DNA of 64,000 bases, from contig NC_135244.1 of assembly GCF_947623445.1 (NCBI RefSeq), positions 6,076,001 through 6,140,000 on the forward strand, in the 5' to 3' direction. The position numbers and the translations under genes are program-made. This document shows, one piece after another, positions 32,201 to 45,300 of the stretch (its first letter is position 1; each line of letters opens with the position of its first letter). The DNA comes from Clavelina lepadiformis. Taxonomy: Eukaryota; Chordata; Ascidiacea; Aplousobranchia; Clavelinidae. A model generated the notes under the pieces. That model was not told the DNA's origin. It searched no databases and saw only the letters and a program-made list of their open reading frames with translations.

Positions 32201-35200
32201 GCACACTGGCTGATCGCTTGCTAGAAGGTAGGTTTAAGTTAATAATGTTTTTCACATTGTCAAAAATAGCAAGGTAAAAGCATAATCTGTTATCTAACCT
32301 ATGGAAAATTAGTTTAGTTATATTATACCTCATTGATACACTTTTCTCACAGGAACACAATAAATGATGAAATTAGTGAATAATTAATTGACTACTAATA
32401 GTGCTGAGTAGCAATGAAATACTTCAGCTATTTTGTACCTTCCTCGGGTGTATAAAAATATTATCTACCAAACCCCCCAATGTATTAAGTCTTCTGCATT
32501 TAAAATATAGCGGAAGCTTGTTAACTGTAAGTTGAACGGACTGATAAAATCACTTCTAGTTATTCGAAATTTGAGGTATCCTGAGTTGATGAAATTGGTG
32601 GCAAATAATGTTAATACTAGTTAACAAAAAATGCATTGTAAAAATCAACATTTCAGATTTGACATATTTTTACCATCATGTAAACTTGAAAACCTTATTG
32701 TGTGTGAGTTTCTTCATGCAATCTTATGCAAGTGTCAATCATGTTGCGAGTTCTATGACGTTACTTTGCTGTAAAAAGTGATAAGCTAAAGACGTTCTCA
32801 ATGTGTAATAAAACATGGTTCCACGACAATTAACCGTGGGAAATTGACCGCGAACAAACTCACCGGGGACAACTGACCGTGACGTAAATTTACCTAGAAC
32901 CAACTGACCTTAAATCATATTATCACTTAAATCATATAATTTGAATAAACAACAATGCTAATTTGCGTAAAAAATAAAAATAAAATGCGTAGCGGTTGAT
33001 TTGTGTCGCCGGCCAATTTGTTGCCGGTCAGTTGACCACGACCAATTGTGGCCGGTGAATTTGTTCACGGTCAATTGACGTGATCCCATAAAACATGCAC
33101 CAACAAGGTAGCTTTTTGGCATTATGTCAAAGACAGAAGTTAATTTATGCTCAGCTTCAAATTAAAAGCTGCATTTCTATCATTTTGCCATGTATATCTG
33201 TTAAAATTTGATAGGGCTTAAATAAGTTATCAAGAAGACGTTTAACATCATCAATTCATTATTATCATTTCACATTAATGAGAGAACAATTACAGGACGC
33301 CAGAAATTAGCCTTGATACGATGGCAAGTCAATCTTGGTACATCATTATCACAATTTTTGGTTAATTTCGACATGAAAATTTGAGTTGATCAAAATTTCA
33401 AATTAAGGGATGTCTTTTTAACAAGCTTTCACTGTATAATAAAAGCAAAAGAATGAATCATATGTCAGTATGAAACCATATTTATATTCCTTGAATCTAC
33501 CACACGTGAAACCTTAAACATATATGAATTAGACCAAACTTCATGGTGTGAATTTTATGTCTTAGTGACTGGAGCTATATCCGCTTCTGATAAAAACAAA
33601 CAAGTCTTGGACAGTTTACAAGTTGAACGAGAGAGAGGCATTACAGTGAAGGCGCAAACTGCATCGATCATTTACAGGCATAACAATGAAGATTACCTTC
33701 TCAATCTGATTGACACTCCGGTATCAGCGAATTACTATGCATCATGAAGCGTTTTTCCAGGAAATCCTGTTAACAAAATGTTTGATTGTTGAAAATTTGT
33801 ATATTCATAGAGTCATAGATATACAAGAAGTCACCCAGTTTTGTCTTTGTTCTTAACAGGGTCATGTCGATTTTTCATATGAAGTATCCAGGTCATTAAG
33901 TGCTTGCCAAGGTGTCTTGCTGATTGTCGATGCTTCACAGGGAATACAGGCACAAACCTTGGCCAATTTTTATCTCACAATGGAGGTATGCAATGCTTTG
34001 GTTTGCTTATTTGGAAATTTGTGATCTGCCTTGGTATGATAATGACATATGGGTTTTTTGTTAACATTAAATAAACAAAATGCTGAGTAAGCAATTTCTT
34101 TTTGCAGCATGAACTGGAAGTTATTCCAGTAATAAATAAAATTGATTTGAAAACAGCTAATGTCGAAAAAGTTTCACAAGAAATGCACAAAGTGATGGGC
34201 ATAAACCCTGATGACATAATACCCGTGTCAGCAAAAAAAGGAACTAATGTGACATCAGTGCTTCAGGTTGAAATAGGTTTACTCATTTGTTGATTAAGGT
34301 TTTTTACGTAGCCTACAGTAGAGTACATTTGGGATGCCGTTGTAATGCATTAAGTATATTTAAAAGTTTGTTCTTGATCAGTTTTTCGCACAGATCATGT
34401 GCTAGTTTCAAATCGGTTTGATAACAACAATTGATTTCTGTTAAATCTTCACTTAGGCAGTCGTGGAAAGACTTCCGTCCCCAAATCACATTGATAAGGC
34501 TTCATATGACAGTAGTGGTCTGTTGAAAGCTCTGCTATTTGATTCCACTTTTGAAAAGTACAGAGGTGTTATAGCAAATGTTTTAGTAATGGAAGGACAA
34601 CTTAGGAAAGGGGACCACATCACATCAGCTTGGTTGGAAAGCAAAGACAACAAAGCTAAAAAGAGCTATGAAGTTAAAGATGTTGGAGTCTTAAGACCAG
34701 AAAGTGAAAACACTGGAGTTTTGTATGCAGGTTGGTAATGATTTTTTAGTTCACTTCCTATTGTATGTTATTGGATTTTACTCCAAATTCGCTTGGCTCA
34801 ATTACCATGTTGACTTTACAACATTGGGTTTGCGGTGTTTGCCCATTACAGACAGTACTTATGCGAAACTATATGTTTTGGTAATCTGCGTTTACATACA
34901 CACATTTTAATAGTATTTTATACCTGCTTAGGTCAAGTGGGTTATATTGTATGTGGAATGAGAAGCACATCAGAAGCACAAATTGGTGATACCCTCTATC
35001 ATCCCAAGCATCCTGTAGAACCTGTTCCTGGTTTTGTAAAGCCGAAACCTGTTGTTTTTGGTTGCATGTTTCCGATTGATCAAACTGATTATCGAGAGCT
35101 TGAAGCAGCCTTGAATCGACTAAGTCTGAATGACAGGAGCGTTTTAATTGAAACTGCACGTAGTCAAGCATTAGGTGAGTTATTTTTAATGTATGGTCTT

Positions 35201-36768
35201 TTGTTGTGTGAAGTGTTTACTGACAAAATTGCTTTGTTTGACAATTAAAGTTCACATAATGAATTGCTTATTAAGTCAACTGCTGCTTTCAAATTCAAAA
35301 GGTGCTGGATTTCGCATTGGGTTCCTAGGTCTTCTACACATGGATGTCTTTCGACAACGTTTGGAACAAGAATTTAATGCTAGTACGGTCATGACTTGTC
35401 CTACTGTTCCCTACAAAGGTATGTTAGTACAAGAAAAAAACGTCTCTTCTCTGTTTTCTTGGTACAAGAGAAAACGTTTTCAAAATGAATATAAATTCAT
35501 GTGAATAAGGCTATAGATTTCATTTCTTTGAATAAATTGCTACCAAATAGTTCACCTTGCCTTGCTTTACTGGTTTTGTAAATTTAATGTTAGATGCTTT
35601 TTGATTTCAGCAATGCTAAAGCCCAGCAAGAAGAAATCAATCAAGGAACCCACTGAAATTATAGTAAAAACTCCATCAGAGTTACCTGATAAAGTTGATG
35701 TACTTTACTACTCCCAGCCTATGATAATTGCTACCATAATCACACCATTGCAATTTGATGCTGATGTAGTGAATCTTTGCTTGGTATGGCCAACATTTCA
35801 TGAAAAAATATTAATCAAGTACTAAAAATTAATTTTGAAACAGCAAAATATGAATTCTTTGCTTTAGGAAAGAGGTGGTACTACCATTTCCAACACAAAT
35901 ATCAGTGACACACGAGTACTGCTTCAGTTTCGAATGCCCATGAGTGAGGTTATCATCGATTTTTATGACAGATTAAAATCACTGACATCGGGATACGCCA
36001 GGTGTGACACACAGTCAGAAAATCTCTTACATTACTACTATGTTGCTATGCATTAGGATTTAATTCGTAAAACAACAATCCAACTAGTCAATGCAAATTG
36101 TGGGATGTACCTTAATTTTATCATCATAAATTGACTTACAGGCTTTTTTAATTTTATGATAGTTTTGATTATGAAGAAGACAAGTATGAGGTTGTCAATT
36201 TGGTGAGAGTTGATTTTCGTCTGAATGGAGACGTTGTTAGTGAATTATCCAATGGTGAGTGGTCTGATTCATAGAACCATGACTAATTTAATCATTTAGT
36301 TATTAGCTTAAACACATATATTTTAGTTTGTCCATCATCGAAAGCAAGAACAATTGGGTGTAAGATGTGTGCCAAATTAAAAGAGTTCATCCCAAAAGAA
36401 CCCTTTCCAGTTGCAATCCAAGCAACCATAGGAAAAACAATTCTTGCTCGTGAAACGTGAGTACCACATTGTGCTATAATTCCCGACAACATAATTTTAA
36501 TTTTTGTGATTTTTTTTCCAGAATACCCGCCTTAAAAAAAGATGTTACAGCTAAATGCGTAAGCAAATAATTTTTAAGGGTTTTTAGTGTCATTTTCTAA
36601 GTACATGAATTATTTACAAGTTATTTTTGTAATCTACAGTATGGCGGCGATTATTCTAGAAAGCTGAAGCTTCTGAGAAAACATGCAGCTGATCAGAAGA
36701 AGTTGAAAGAAATTAGCACCGTTAGATTTCCAAAAGACATTTTTATGAAACTTATTAAAAATGACTGA
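32014..36768 (+). CDS. GUF1: GUF1, mitochondrial translation factor EF4/LepA GTPase
   Basis: Ribosome-binding GTPase (EF4/LepA family) that back-translocates or remodels stalled mitochondrial ribosomes. Exons: 32014-32227, 33566-33720, 33860-33985, 34108-34266, 34457-34730, 34932-35174, 35302-35418, 35611-35783, 35868-36001, 36163-36254, 36327-36456, 36522-36558, 36640-36768; 660 aa, all phases closing, near the human length. The N-terminus is basic and Arg/Ser/Thr-rich without acidic residues up to residue 35, as in a mitochondrial presequence. GTPase motifs: G1 AHVDHGKST (56-64), G2 [11 protein letters not shown]3 [11 protein letters not shown] (121-131), G4 NKID (175-178), G5 SAK (206-208). 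The LepA-specific C-terminus [19 protein letters not shown] is present. Intron 1 (1.3 kb) carries a DNA transposon. Confidence 0.97.
32817..33087. mobile_element. Mutator-like MITE in GUF1 intron 1, 271 bp
   Basis: The ends GGTTCCACGACAATTAACCG and (reversed) GGGATCACGTCAATTGACCG form imperfect terminal inverted repeats. Both flanks carry ATAAAACAT (32808-32816 and 33088-33096), a 9-bp target duplication (10 bp if the adjacent G is counted). A 9-10-bp duplication with G-starting ends suggests a Mutator-like element. The interior repeats ACCG-containing blocks on both arms. Confidence 0.75.
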
Positions 36769-36788
36769 AAGCACTTTAAGCTAATTCT

Positions 36789-36794
36789 ATTAAA
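36789..36794 (+). promoter_or_regulatory. GUF1 poly(A) signal
   Basis: ATTAAA lies 21 bp after the GUF1 stop codon, inside the 168-bp gap to the convergent TTI2 gene. No AATAAA occurs between the two stops on this strand. Confidence 0.55.
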
Positions 36795-36935
36795 TTTATA
36801 ATTAATATGTTTTTCTACTGTGGTGATTTCTATCTTGGATCAGCTGTGGGCCTGATTATGGCAATTACATTCTTTTTTGGGTTCCTTGGCCTATGGTTCA
36901 GAAAAAGTTGCACCAATAGACAGCTTATATGATAT

Positions 36936-36941
36936 TTTATT
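36936..36941 (-). promoter_or_regulatory. TTI2 poly(A) signal overlapping the stop codon
   Basis: On the minus strand AATAAA overlaps the TTI2 TAA stop (36939-36937). If it is used, the TTI2 3' UTR is only about 15-30 nt. Confidence 0.55.
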
Positions 36942-39043
36942 TTTCAATATTTGCAGTCCATTTATTAGCCTTGAAATTTGCTTTCTGTGAAACTGATGCA
37001 GCATCCAGAAGATCAGTTATTAAAGTATAATGTTTCTCCAACTCTGGAGATGCTTTAAGTTGCGAAAGTGTTTCCTGCAAAAAATGCGTTGTAGATAGAT
37101 ACTTTTCCGAGTTAAAACAGAAAATGTTATATTTTTTATTAAAATAACTCATCTGTGCTTTTATACTTACCAGACACACACCATTATCACAAGTCGATAA
37201 AAGCACAATGGTTTTACTTAGTTCTTGTAAACATGACCTTGTATTTTGTTTAGTGTTGTTAAGCCGTATCATTGATTTGATCAGTTGTTTTAAGAGTAGT
37301 GGAGAATGACGTCCCATTCTAGAAAACCAGCAAAAGTGTCAATAGTTAAATACATATCAGTAGCAGTTAACATTACACATACAAATGTAAGTTTTAGTAA
37401 CATAGTGTATAAAAAAAAACTTACCTCATCCAAGCAACCTGCACCAATGTCTGTATTGTTTGAAAGATGAGAACGAGAAGTTTTTCATCTTGTGTATCTA
37501 GCTGATATTCAATGGCTGGTATTAGATCTCTAAAATGTCTGGCAACTGTTATGCCAAGTACATTACTATATGAACTCATGTGCTTCCAGAAAACCCTGTG
37601 GAACACAATTTGTGTTATGAATTAAACCTTAACAAAAGCACGGCAAAACAGTTTATTCCTTGACAGTTTTTGTGACACAGAATATAGTATTAGTCTTCAT
37701 TAAAAATGTGTAAGGTACCTTTGAAGTTTTGGGTCTGTGCAGGTGTTTATGCATGATATTATTGTCTGAAAAATCTTGTCATATTGTGTAATTTTATGGC
37801 ACTGATCAGGTTTCGCAGGATTCCTCTCCAGAACTTTCAGGGACAAGAGTAAACACAGCAAGGTGTGATCAACAATCTCTGGCTCTCTCATATACAGCTT
37901 TTTGCTAATGGCATCATGTATAACTTCAGCCCACCCACACATCCTTGAGAAAATTTAAAATAAAACTTTAAATTTCTATCTATGACTTGAGCAGTTGAAA
38001 AATCCTTTACATGCATTCCTTACAATGTGATTTTGTGATAATTATTATCATAGTATGTACCTGATTTCAGCAGCAGGTACATTTGATAGTACCAAATGTA
38101 ATAAGTTAAGCCCATTTAGAGCATTAAAGGGTTGATAATCATCTGTAAATAATAAAATTGTTGGAAGAATCATTGGCAAAATTTCACAAAGTGCATCCCC
38201 ATCAATGCACAACAAAAATTTTTTAAATGCATGGCATATGGCTGGATAGAGTTTCCACCTTTCCCTGTTGAACAGAAAGTTCCAAGTTTTTTAATAAAAT
38301 TTATTAGCTTTAGTAACCAGCCTACTCCCAAAAAATTTTTTTTTAAACCAATAGAGCTTGCTTGAAATGAAAACTTAGTTTGTAAATAAATATAATACAT
38401 GGCATAAAAACCAAGGAGTACACATAAAAAGTGTTTTATGGTATACTTCTGTTCAATACCTGGTCATATATGGCAGAAATTGCTTCAAGAGTTGCTGATG
38501 TAAACTGCAGCTTACCGGTATATCATTTAAACATTCTTTGAGCGATTTATAATCGGCAATACACAAAAAACTATGGAGCAACTTTTGGACGGATTCTGAG
38601 CATTTTTTGGTTGACCATTTCACTTTTTCATCTCCATATATATAATATGTCTTTGCTATGGTTGAACCACATTTTTTAAGTACAAGTGATGTGTAACTTT
38701 TACTTGATTCAGGTAAGCCACTTAAAACTTTACTTGTCATAGCACAGAGTTTTTCCAGTCTATAATGAATAAGTGGTAATCTTGCAAAGGTATATTCTCC
38801 ACTTTCTGCATCCCCTATGGTTAAGGGTTCAAGTTCCACAAGATACAATGACTTTGTGAGTAAGTTTCCAACGTGATCCACGAACAAAATTAAATCATCA
38901 TGATTGTCAATCACAGGCGAGGCAACAATTTTATCATTCAAAACTTCATCACAAAAAGATAGGATTTCATTTTCTTCATCGATTTTGGACAAAGAAGCTC
39001 TGGAAAGTTTTGTGCATATTTCTTCCAACCTCTTGGCGATCAT
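36937..39043 (-). CDS. TTI2: TTI2, TELO2-interacting protein 2 (TTT complex)
   Basis: Helical-repeat subunit of the TELO2-TTI1-TTI2 co-chaperone complex, which stabilises newly made PIKK kinases (mTOR, ATM, ATR, DNA-PK family). Exons: 39043-38460, 38264-38061, 37943-37719, 37595-37425, 37318-37171, 37074-36937; 489 aa (human about 508), phases closing. Recognition rests on the middle block DDYQPFNALNGLNLLHLVLS followed by NVPAAEIR, on WKLYPAICHAF, on AEVIHDAISKKLYMREPEIV and on VFWKHMSSYSNVLGITVARH. The N-terminal third is poorly conserved, as is usual in this family. The first exon ends at CCAG|GTATTG; an earlier GTAAGC donor in the same exon would break the frame. The gene is convergent with GUF1. 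Confidence 0.88.
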
Positions 39044-39685
39044 ATTCTACAATGATCAGAAAATCCTAACCGATTTCTTTTTAATACTTTTAGCGTATTT
39101 ATGCAGCATTAACTTTGTAAAAACGATTCAACAAAACCAGTTTGCTGAACACATAATATCTCACCAATTTCACAAACTCCACAAGAAAGGAGGACAATGG
39201 TAACATTTATGGGGATTACCCTAAGAAAGTTTTTTTTTATCATGTTGTTGCATCAAAAGTTGGAGAAAACAAATGTGTTAGAAAAATACACAAAAAGTTA
39301 TAATTAATTGTTAAAAATGTATATATATCATTTTTAATAGATGGTATCTTGTACTAAAAAGAAAAAATTGTTAAAAAAACAGAGCTTCTATATCTTATTT
39401 GCTATAGATTTATGGTTTACGTTGCGATCACCAGCGTCAACACAATTTTTTCGTCCCCCACCATTTAGGCAAAAAAAGTAACTCAATAAAATTTTGTATT
39501 TTCTTCCTACCCTATATTTTTAATGCATATATTGAACTGCATAATGTATGCTGTTGTCACAAATAACTATAACAACTTTTAACCCATTAAATACGTATAA
39601 CAAAAAACATAGCTTTTGCATTAAAATTTTTTTTGAATAAACAATAATAACAAATAGCTGCCGATGAGTTGTCAAACGGATAGTA
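39044..39685. other. TTI2 upstream region
   Basis: This is the 5' flank of TTI2. It is AT-rich with no recognised gene or RNA. The TTI2 promoter should lie here, but no core element is convincing. Confidence 0.4.
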
Positions 39686-40068
39686 CAGAGGTAGGCAAAT
39701 GTATTCAATAGAAGAGCCATTTGCAAAAAATATAGGTACCAAAGAGCCTCAAAATTACTTCAATACAAAAACGGTAAATGTATTAGCATTAGATGTCATC
39801 GTTTTGCAGTGTATTTAAGTAGGCTAAACTGAGGTAAAGCTTAATGTCTTAGCAATGAAATTGCGTTGACTTGCTGTTAACTAAATCTTCGGATTCTATC
39901 TCTACTGTTACGTCATTAAGGAAATGCTGGCCTAAATAAAGAAAAGAAAAAGAGAGAAACGTTCATAAACAGTACTCTTCGTAGCCTTTACAATTTTTTT
40001 GGAATTTTACGATTCGACTAGAAGAGCCACAAAAAACATGCCGGCGAGCCGCAGTTTGCCCACCACTG
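39686..40068. mobile_element. hAT element, 383 bp
   Basis: Ends CAGAGGTAGGCAAATG and GTTTGCCCACCACTG, with perfect 8-bp target duplications GGATAGTA at 39678-39685 and 40069-40076. Non-coding. The terminal motif is shared with the 61.8-kb element. Confidence 0.9.
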
Positions 40069-40209
40069 GGATAGTACATTAGCATTGCGTAAATTTCCTG
40101 ACGCGCCGCATTGTCTTATGACGTCACGCGCCAAAGCGACATACGCGCTACATGTTTATGACATCACGCTACAACGGTATGTGGAGCATTGTTGTAAGTG
40201 CGTCTACAG

Positions 40210-40711
40210 CATAGGTGTCAAACTCCCGGCCCGCGGGCCACATCCGGCCCACTTTACAATAAAATTTGGCCCGCAATGTTATTTTATACATTGAACTATT
40301 TCCGGCCCGCGAGATTATTTTACAGTATAAGTTAATTTATTCAAGCAAGAAACAAGATTTTAACAAATCTCACAATACAGCATCACAGCAGTTGCCCCAT
40401 CATACGATAGAATAAATCGATTTATTCTAACACTAGTAATCTGGGCTGCTTTTTTCATTATTGTTTGTTAATTTTTTAATGCTTTTGCAAGGAGATGAAA
40501 GAAACATAATGATGTAAGAGAAGAATAGCCTAATCAAAAATAGCCCAGTCAAAAATAGTCAAAAACATCAAAAATTTGGTGTTGTTTCGCTGCCTGTTCC
40601 AATTCTTGTACTCGTGTCACGAAACGTTTAATCAAGTTTTGTCCTTTCGGCCCGCGGTGTTAAATAAGTTTTCAGTTTTGGCCCTTGGTGCGATTGAGTT
40701 TGACACCCCTG
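40210..40711. mobile_element. hAT element, 502 bp
   Basis: Ends CATAGGTGTCAAACTC and GAGTTTGACACCCCTG, with perfect target duplications GTCTACAG at 40202-40209 and 40712-40719. GGCCCGCGG-type subterminal repeats are present. No transposase remnant was recognised. Confidence 0.92.
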
Positions 40712-40719
40712 GTCTACAG

Positions 40720-42371
40720 CGATCTCTACATCCTTATAAGCCAATGGGACGTAAATGACGTTCGCTTGCTCGACTCTGAGGTAACATCATGGTATACTTG
40801 CAGCGGCTTGGGTGGCTTTTTCTAATAACATTGAACCATTTCTTGCAATGCGTTTTCCAACTGATTGACATTTACAAATATATGATTTTTTGTAAGAAGC
40901 TTATTTTAACTCCCCATGCACCTGACACCTGTTGTTTACCACATCGCACATGTCAACTACCCATCTACACACTACAAAGCTTGCATTTTTATCAGTGACC
41001 AGAAAAGACGAGCAGAGAGTTAGCCAAGTGAATCATCGAAATCAACAGATGAGTTGTCTAAGCTAGCCATGATGATTGCCACTCAATAGACATCTTAAAA
41101 GCAATAGTATTACAGTACTTATGTTCTTGGTTATTCGTAATATTGAGAAAGTGCCTAGCACCTATAATAAAAACCTTTTCTTGTAAACTGTTTCTGTTGT
41201 AATATTAAAACCTTTCGGCCGACAAAAGATTAGAGTATTCTAACCGCACGCAACAATAGAGTTAGATAACTCAACAGGTAAATTAAGTTAAAACATAAGT
41301 CAAAAGGGTCTCTTAATACTATTAAAAATAATTAATTTAATCTTTATGCTCGGACTTATAGTGCTTGGTTTTTGCACGACTTACCAAGCTATAGTCATCG
41401 TGCAAAGTCTGATTCATTAATATATCGCAAGCATCATTAATTACTTACCCAAAGGCATCACAACGGTAGCACCACTGGGTATCGAACAGACGAACACAGG
41501 CCGCATTATTGCTGATCGCAAGCCCAGCGCTCTTATCGCTCCGCTACCAAGCCAGCTACCTTGACTGCAAAGTAAGGCAGTTTTCCATGAGAAATCGTGC
41601 ATGCAAAGACGCCCTTAGAATTTGTGTGTCGTAAAACAAAAAATACCTGCTTTTGACTGCTACATTGATTAGTACCGCAATTAAATATTATTGCGTCATA
41701 TTGCCACAAACTTGTAGTTGTAGTATTCCAGTTGTTACTTTCACTGTGATTCATTATCGTACAAAGTGACTTCATAAACAAACATTCCTTTTGACTTTGG
41801 AAGTGTCTATGGCAAGCGTAACATAAGTATCACTAGTCATCAGAACTGTTAGCATTGGAGCATCAATACAACAACTTACAAAACACAAGAGTATTCCAGG
41901 CTTCTTGATTTGATTTGTTGCTCCTTGATTTAAAGCCACTTAGTCGTCAAAAAAGTTTTTGCCCATAACTCGAAAACCGCTAATCTGATTTTCACCATTC
42001 ACCTTAGAAAATAGAATCATTCAAGCAAGTAAAAAATAGGGTGGTTCCAAAAGTTGAAATTTTTGTTTCTTTTAAAATCAAATGACCTGTGGTGTGTTAC
42101 TGGTATCATTGTTTTAAGACATTCATGATTGATATATAAAATATTTAATAATTGCTATTGCTTTTTTCAGCGATTAACGAAAATAATTTAATTAACATTC
42201 TGCCAGGCGATGGCTGAAACAGAAAGATAGAGCGCCAGAAACACTACCATAGTATTTAAGACAGAGGATAGTAGATCTGGAACTTGTTCTTGTGGGAATT
42301 GATTTTGCAAATATGGGTTTGTGTTACATGATAACTGATACATTTAAGAACTGTGTCTGTAGCAAATAGGT
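40720..42371. other. POLG upstream region
   Basis: Apart from the SINE head at 41471-41560, no gene or RNA was recognised. The POLG promoter must be near 42.2-42.37 kb. I saw no TATA element there. Confidence 0.4.
41471..41560 (-). repeat. tRNA-derived SINE head
   Basis: On the minus strand GCTGGCTTGGTAGCGGAGCG (box A-like, TGGTAGCGGAG) is followed about 50 bp later by CTGTTCGATACCC (box B-like, GTTCGATACC). It is related to the heads near 9.4 and 55.6 kb. The SINE body is not evident, so this may be a truncated copy. Confidence 0.7.
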
Positions 42372-45300
42372 ATGACTGGGATATGTTTTAGACAAAGCCA
42401 TTGTTGTAGATATATATCAAAACAAGCCTGGAATAAATGTGCAGTTAGGTTTTACTCTGCATCTTGCGGAAAAAAGAAAAACACTTTTGTTGGTAATACC
42501 AACAATAAAAATGAGCCAAGATATAATCCAGTGGGGATACAAATGCTACCAGAAGGTCTTCACAGACAAATATTTAAACAAAGCTATGTGGATGGACATT
42601 TAAGTCTATGTCAAAATGATATGCTGGAAGAGTGCATTAAACATCTTTCAAAGTTTGAACTGTGGGGACAGGAGCCTGAAAAACTGCCCGATCTAAACTT
42701 TAAACTTCCAGAAATTAAAGGAAAAAACATCAATGAACACTTTGAAAACATTGCAAAGGAGCAAGCAAGTCCTTATGCATTAGCTCTGCATAGCTTCTTA
42801 TCTTGTAACTTGCCAAAAATGCCCAAAAAGGATACATGGGTTAAAAAGCGGGGTTGGACGAAGTATGTTTCTAAAGAAAATGGAGAATTTGAAATCTTTT
42901 CAGTTGATTTTCCTGATAGTTCAGTGTTAGTGTTTGACTGTGAAGTTTTAAGTAGCATTTCAGATGTTCCAATTATTGCAACTGCAGTATCTGAAGATGC
43001 TTGGTTTTCTTGGACTAGTCAACATTTATTTGATGATAAAAATGATCTTGGCAATAATCTAGATTCTTTAGTTCCTATGGAACCAAGAGAACTAGCAATT
43101 TCCGATCCCAAAAACACACCAAAAAAGCTTATTATAGGACATAATGTCAGTTATGATCGTGCCCGAATAAAGGAACAGTATTATCCCCAAGCAACGAATG
43201 TGAGATTTCTTGATACCATGAGCATGCACATAGCCATCAGTGGTTTCAACAGCCAACAGCGATCTATGTCACTTTCAGGGAAGTCAGCAACGGATCAAGA
43301 TGAGAACAAGAAAACGACATTAAGTCAAAGTTGGGTGCAAGCAGGTTCACTTAACAATTTGAGTGACGTTCATAAATTTTATTGTGGGAATAGCCTTGAG
43401 AAGTCTATAAGAGACACGTTTGTTAAAGGAAATTTGTCTGATGTTCAAATTCAGTTCAATGAGTTAATGGCGTACTGTGCATCTGATGTTTATGCAACTT
43501 ACAATGTGCTTCGTGTTTTAACACCACTTTTCTTCGAGCATTTTCCTCATGTGGTCACTTTTGCTGGTATGTTAGAAATGGGTTCTATGTATTTACCAGT
43601 AAATGGTAACTGGAATAGATACATCAGGTCATGTGAAGATGAATATGAGGGATTAACATTGGAGCTTAAACGGCATTTGCAGGGATTAATGAATGATGCT
43701 TGTCATTTAATTCAAAACAAAAATTATGAAAATGACAAGTGGTTATGGGATGTCAACTGGAATACACAAAACATAAAGCTTTTAAAATCACCTCGAAAGA
43801 ATTTTCAATTGGAGCCTGAAAAGCATATAAGAAAGCTTAAGACTTTTCTTTCCAATTCGACTACTTATGCTCTGGACGAGCTCAGTCAGTTAGGAAAGTC
43901 CTGTGAACCTAATGATTGTTATAAGCACAACAATCCAAATTCAATTGTAAACAAGTTAAGAATAACTGCCAACCGCCTCCCGAAAGTGAGAACACATATG
44001 CCTGGATGTCCAAAGTGGTATAGCGAGTTATGCTTCAAGGAAAATGATGCTGAATGGAGCCTCGATGCGTCAAAATTATCCACACTGACACGAATGACAC
44101 CAAAACTTTTGCGCATGACTTGGCTTGGTTATCCATTGCATTATCAGGAAAAACTCGGATGGGGTTACTTGGTGCCTCAGGCTGAAGAAAAAGCTCTTCT
44201 CTCCAAGCTCATAGATTCAGATGAAGCAGAAAACACGTTACAAGAAATTAATCAAAATGGCAATGGATTTTCTGAAACAGGTTTTATCCATACCCCTGCT
44301 GAAAACGTCCAAGGCTTGCCCAACAATGATTTTTTTCATAAACTACCCCACAAAAATGGAATAGAAAATAATGTTGGAAGCCCACTTTCACATGACTTCA
44401 TTGGCCACATAGAAACAGGATTTCTTAGTTCAGCTGATTCAGCCAGTGCCATGAGATGTCTTGAAATAAATAAAATGTGTTCCTACTGGCGCTCTAGCCA
44501 AAACAGGATTTTATCTCAGATGAGGATTAATCTTACTGAAAGTGTTTTACCATCAAGCATTACACAGGATGCTAGCTACAACAAAGAACTTGACTGCGGT
44601 GCAATTGTCCCTCAGGCTGCAGTGTGTGGAACTGTATCGAGGAGAGCTGTCGAAAGAACTTGGCTGACAGCAAGCAACATACAGCCAGATCGAATTGGCA
44701 GTGAGTTAAAGTGTATGGTCCAGGCACCCCCTGGATTCAAGTTCGTTGGAGCTGATGTTGACTCCGAGGAATTGTGGATTGCATCTTTGTTTGGGGATGC
44801 TTCATTTATTGGTGAACATGGGTGCACAGCTCTTTCTTGGATGACGTTGCGTGGTAACAAGCGTGACGGTACTGACCTTCACAGTAAAACCGCCAAAACT
44901 ATTGGTACAAGTCGTAATGCTGCAAAGGTTTTCAACTATGCTCGTATGTATGGCGCTGGAAAGCAGTCTTTATTGAGAGCTTACATGCAAAACAACAAAA
45001 ACGTACCTAAAGATGTTGCAGCCAAGAAAATTAACGATCTCTACAAAATGACAAAAGGCCAGCTTAAGTATAAATTAAGTTATGATGCTTTATGGTTTGT
45101 GAAAAAGACGAATGTTTCAATTTGTCCTACAGCTAAACGGACAGGCTGGGCGTCATATGAAGATGTAGCACGAATAAAGGCAGCAGCATCTGAGAAATTC
45201 GGACAATTCAAGTCTGTAAATAACAATGATCTAATCTGTGGAAGAAAGTGGGACGATGGAATAGAGTCGCACATGTTTAATAAACTTGAACAGGTAGCAA

